DNA of 7,201 bases, from the NCBI GenBank assembly GCA_028703995.1, contig JAQVLU010000020.1, forward strand, positions 1 through 7,201. Direction: 5' to 3'. Both the position numbers and the translations under genes were made by a program. Each line of letters opens with the position of its first letter. Position 1 is the stretch's first letter. The stretch is from Minisyncoccota bacterium. GTDB lineage: Bacteria > Patescibacteriota > Minisyncoccia > Minisyncoccales > Minisyncoccaceae. Of this stretch, positions 5,205 to 7,201 are shown piece by piece. The notes below the pieces were generated by a model, which did not search any database, had not been told where the DNA came from, and was given only the letters and a program-made list of their open reading frames with translations.

Positions 5205-5933
5205 CTATTTTGTCAAAAGGTTTTGAAGCTCTTTAAGCTTTAAAAGCGCTTCTTTCTCTGAAACAGCGTTCTCTTCTAAATCGTCATCTAAAAAATTAAT
5301 TTTAGTAGCGACACTATCTAAAAGTCTTTTGTTTTCAACATTTTCCTCTAACCCTAATTCTTTAAATCTGTCTATATTTCTAGGGCTAATTTTACTATAT
5401 AGATCATCTCTAACTTCTCTATATGAAAGAACGGGTTCAGGTTCGGGTTTAGAAGCAACTTCTTCTTTTATCTCGGGAACTTCTTCTTTGATAGGCTCTT
5501 GAACTAACTCTTCTTTCACTGGTTCTTGAGGAACTTCAGGAACTTCTTCTTTAATAGGTTCGGGTTTAGAAGCAACTTCTTCTTTTATCTCGGGAACTTC
5601 TTCTTTGATAGGCTCTTGAACTAACTCTTCTTTCACTGGTTCTTGAGGAACTTCAGGAACTTCTTCTTTAATAGGTTCTCCCATTAAATCTTCGCTAATA
5701 GTAAAATCAGAAATAATCTTTGTTTCTTCTTTAACTATTTCAGGAACTTCTTCTTTAAAAGCAGAATCCCTAATTGAAGAACTTAAATTAATAGTAGGCG
5801 CAGGGTTAGAAGCAACTTCTTCAATAGGAAGAACCTCTTCTTTTTGAGAAAAACTAGGAAAAGAAGTTTCTCCTAAATCTTCTTCTGAAATGATTTCTCT
5901 ATATGAATCGTTGTTTTGAGGTTCGTTTGTCAT
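5205..5933 (-). CDS. Glu/Pro/Lys-rich repeat protein, unknown function
   Basis: The 242-aa acidic protein has no signal peptide or membrane helix. Residues 1-85 are low-complexity and acidic. Residues 86-163 are two identical 39-residue repeats built from KEEVPE and QEPVKEE motifs; a related KEEVPE also occurs at 60-65. Residues about 169-242 look like a helical domain (YREVRDDLYSKISPRN and a C-terminal EKEALLKLKELQNLL). The repeat region should be an extended, flexible spacer between a short N-terminal part and the C-terminal domain. The start overlaps the stop of the preceding gene as ATGA, so it is translationally coupled, and it is the last gene of its operon. No family is recognised. The length may vary between strains because of the tandem repeat. 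Confidence 0.75.
   Translation of the reverse strand: MTNEPQNNDSYREIISEEDLGETSFPSFSQKEEVLPIEEVASNPAPTINLSSSIRDSAFKEEVPEIVKEETKIISDFTISEDLMGEPIKEEVPEVPQEPVKEELVQEPIKEEVPEIKEEVASKPEPIKEEVPEVPQEPVKEELVQEPIKEEVPEIKEEVASKPEPEPVLSYREVRDDLYSKISPRNIDRFKELGLEENVENKRLLDSVATKINFLDDDLEENAVSEKEALLKLKELQNLLTK
5439..5678 (-). repeat. perfect 117-bp tandem duplication inside a coding region
   Basis: Positions 5439-5555 and 5556-5672 are identical base for base, and the first 6 bp of a third copy follow (to 5678). The period is 39 codons, so the reading frame is kept. Identity even at third codon positions points to a very recent duplication or ongoing copy-number change. Short shared words inside the unit (GAACTTCTTCTTT twice) could aid slippage. 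Confidence 0.95.
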
Positions 5934-6253
5934 AGTTTTCTTTTTTTAATTTCTTCTGCTAATCTGTCGTGAAAAGCATCTAAAAGAAAAGGATCGTTAA
6001 AAGATTCAGCCTTTTTAACCGCTACTTCCTCCCCTTTCTCAAAAGACAAAACAAGAAGTTCTTCTATTCTTGGATCTTCTTTTATCTCTTCCTCAACTTC
6101 AATTCCTTTTTTCTCACCTTGAAACATTGAAGAAAGTTCTTCTTCTGCTTTTTTGTAATCTAAATCTTCTTTTTTGAAAACATCATTTCTTGTTTCCGGA
6201 AGTCTTTCTTTTCTTTCAAAATTAGATTCAAATTTTTCAAAATTATTTTCCAT
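5930..6253 (-). CDS. small acidic protein with a C-terminal LLDAFHD motif
   Basis: The 107-aa product is highly charged. Residues 1-60 look disordered (many Glu, Lys, Asn). Residues about 61-106 form a compact helical unit: PRIEELLVLSFEKGEEVAVKKAES, then FNDPFLLDAFHDRLAEEIKK. The pattern of a run ending A-x-x-x-x-D-P-x-L-L-D-A-x-H-D is one I associate, from memory, with C-termini of CPR proteins encoded near secretion-ATPase-like genes; this cannot be confirmed here and no function follows from it. The start overlaps the preceding gene by 11 bp and the stop overlaps the next start as ATGA, so it sits in a coupled operon. No Shine-Dalgarno sequence precedes it. Confidence 0.7.
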   Translation of the reverse strand: MENNFEKFESNFERKERLPETRNDVFKKEDLDYKKAEEELSSMFQGEKKGIEVEEEIKEDPRIEELLVLSFEKGEEVAVKKAESFNDPFLLDAFHDRLAEEIKKRKL

Positions 6254-6533
6254 TTTGTTTTACTAATTCTTCTTTTATGTTCTCAATTTCTTCGTCAAAA
6301 ATGTCGTTGATATTAGGAAACTTTTTGTAAAGAAAAATGGCAACTTCTTTTTCTTTTTGATCATTTAAAAGATCGTTCATTTGTTTTGCCTCTTCCTCAC
6401 TCATCTCTTTCATTAATCTAATTAAAGTCTTATCCATAACTAAATCAGCTGTTTTTTCTAAAATTGCGAGTTGCTCTTTTTTAGAAGCGTTTTCTAATTG
6501 TAATCTTTTAATTAATGTTTCTTTAAAAATCAT
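6243..6533 (-). CDS. small helical protein, DUF5663-like (tentative)
   Basis: The 96-aa product is predicted to be all helical with no signal peptide or membrane segment. Its pattern is a run LEKTADLVMDKTLIRLMKEMSEEEAKQMNDLLNDQ (about 25-59) followed by a second helical unit, FLYKKFPNINDIFDEEIENIKEEL. A helix ending in L-x-x-M-S-E-E-E, then a short second half with F-P-N-I-x-x-I, resembles small CPR proteins grouped under DUF5663, but that is recall without a search. It begins 11 nt after the stop of the preceding membrane protein and overlaps the next gene by 11 bp, so it belongs to the same transcript. The leader between the genes is AAAACAAAACT, without a Shine-Dalgarno sequence. Confidence 0.7.
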   Translation of the reverse strand: MIFKETLIKRLQLENASKKEQLAILEKTADLVMDKTLIRLMKEMSEEEAKQMNDLLNDQKEKEVAIFLYKKFPNINDIFDEEIENIKEELVKQNGK

Positions 6534-6544
6534 AGTTTTGTTTT

Positions 6545-7201
6545 TTAAATACTCTTTTCTATTACTTGTTCTTGATTTTCCTCTTTTTTGTTTCTCTTAA
6601 AAAAATTCTTAAGTCCACTAAATCTACCTTGTTTTTCATCGTTAAATGCTTCAATATTTTCTGCAACACTTTCAACATATTTCCCGAAAGAACCTTGAGG
6701 TTCTTCTTCTTTCTTTTTAAAAACTTTTCCTAGACCCTTTGAAACGGCACTAAAAAGTATAACGGCTCCAAGAGGTCCTCCGAAAGCAGCTGATGCAGAA
6801 CCAAGTCCTAAGGCTTCAAAAAAAGGAACTGACAAACCAGCACCTAGTCCAAAAAGTCCTCCCCCCATCATGATTGAAGCGCCAGGAACAGTTACAGAAA
6901 CTCCAACAGCTAAAGAAATTAAAATTATTTTCTTCTGAGTATCTTTATTCTTTAAAGCTTCTTTAAACCTCTTAAAAAGACTTTGTTTATCTTCTGATAA
7001 TTCTCCGTATTGGCCATCTAAATTTTCTTCAATAATTTTAGCTCCTTCAATGACTGCTTTGCTTTCATTTTGTTCAGAAAGATTATCTTCATTGTTGAAA
7101 TAGTCTGTTATTTCTTCATTGAAAGGAACAACTTCTTCGCTTCTATTAGGAAGATTTTCGTCGTCTTCTTGTTTAAAAAGATTATCTTCATTGTTGAAAT
7201 A
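6545..7201 (-). CDS. acidic protein with glycine-rich membrane segment (partial, N-terminus missing)
   Basis: The frame is open from the window edge to the TAA at 6545, giving 218 residues without an earlier Met. The internal MM at 6871 is not the start, because it lies in the middle of a hydrophobic stretch. Visible residues 1-90 are acidic and probably disordered, with YFNNEDNL at 1-8 and again at 34-41. Residues about 91-160 are hydrophobic and rich in Gly/Ala: KIILISLAVGVSVTVPG, MMGGGLFGLGAGLSVPFF, and GGPLGAVILFSAVSKGLG, compatible with two membrane helices joined by a glycine-rich hairpin. Residues 161-218 are charged and probably cytoplasmic. It is the first visible gene of the acidic-protein operon. 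The alternation of GxGxG patterns recalls small pore- or membrane-inserting segments, but no family is recognised. Confidence 0.75.
   Translation of the reverse strand, partial: YFNNEDNLFKQEDDENLPNRSEEVVPFNEEITDYFNNEDNLSEQNESKAVIEGAKIIEENLDGQYGELSEDKQSLFKRFKEALKNKDTQKKIILISLAVGVSVTVPGASIMMGGGLFGLGAGLSVPFFEALGLGSASAAFGGPLGAVILFSAVSKGLGKVFKKKEEEPQGSFGKYVESVAENIEAFNDEKQGRFSGLKNFFKRNKKEENQEQVIEKSI
7078..7201 (-). repeat. direct repeat with 99-bp period at the window edge
   Basis: A 25-bp sequence at 7078-7102 recurs exactly at 7177-7201, where the window ends, so the match may be longer. The distance is 33 codons and the frame is kept, giving YFNNEDNL twice in the protein. The DNA between the copies is not itself repeated within the window. 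Confidence 0.75.

Noticed and set aside
5439..5678. Repeat array as a CRISPR or mobile element
   Set aside because: It is an in-frame tandem duplication in a coding sequence, without spacers or terminal inverted repeats.

Overview
The window is AT-rich, and every gene I can support lies on the minus strand, so transcription runs from the right edge to the left edge. TGA, TAA and TAG are all used as ordinary stops; the AAA+ chaperone gene, for example, ends on TGA exactly where its family should end. Genes are tightly packed with 4-11 bp overlaps. Almost no start codon is preceded by a Shine-Dalgarno sequence, and several small acidic or membrane proteins match nothing I can name. Together this suggests a small-genome candidate-phylum bacterium, most likely Patescibacteria/CPR of Parcubacteria type. 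That assignment is an inference and no single marker here proves it.

Right part (7201 to 5205): four co-directional, closely spaced or overlapping genes form the end of an operon that begins outside the window. They are (i) the C-terminal 218 residues of an acidic protein with a glycine-rich double membrane segment, (ii) a 96-aa helical protein that resembles small CPR DUF families, (iii) a 107-aa acidic protein with a C-terminal LLDAFHD motif, and (iv) a 242-aa Glu/Pro/Lys-rich protein carrying a perfect 117-bp in-frame tandem duplication. The operon ends in a hairpin-rich gap with a terminator-like stem-loop followed by a T run.

Middle (5102 to 1355): directly after that terminator lies a good sigma-70-type promoter placed only about 12 nt before the ATG of a ClpB disaggregase. 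Downstream and overlapping are a membrane-anchored HtrA/trypsin-like protein that has lost its catalytic His and Ser, and a small two-helix membrane protein. The three look like one transcript that couples a cytosolic unfoldase to two membrane proteins.

Left part (1346 to 1): a near-consensus promoter (TTGACT, 17 bp, TATAAT) sits so close to the start of a winged-helix protein that its mRNA should be leaderless. After it come two identical 30-bp repeats carrying six CGGACA motifs in total. These lie in front of an ECF-like sigma-70 factor and overlap its longest possible start. After the sigma factor comes the first 16 codons of a protein with a signal-peptide-like N-terminus. This looks like a small regulatory locus: a DNA-binding protein, a repeated operator-like element, a sigma factor and an exported protein.

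No tRNA, rRNA, CRISPR array or insertion sequence was seen. No gene-free stretch exceeds 300 bp; the longest is the 166-bp gap at 5039-5204.
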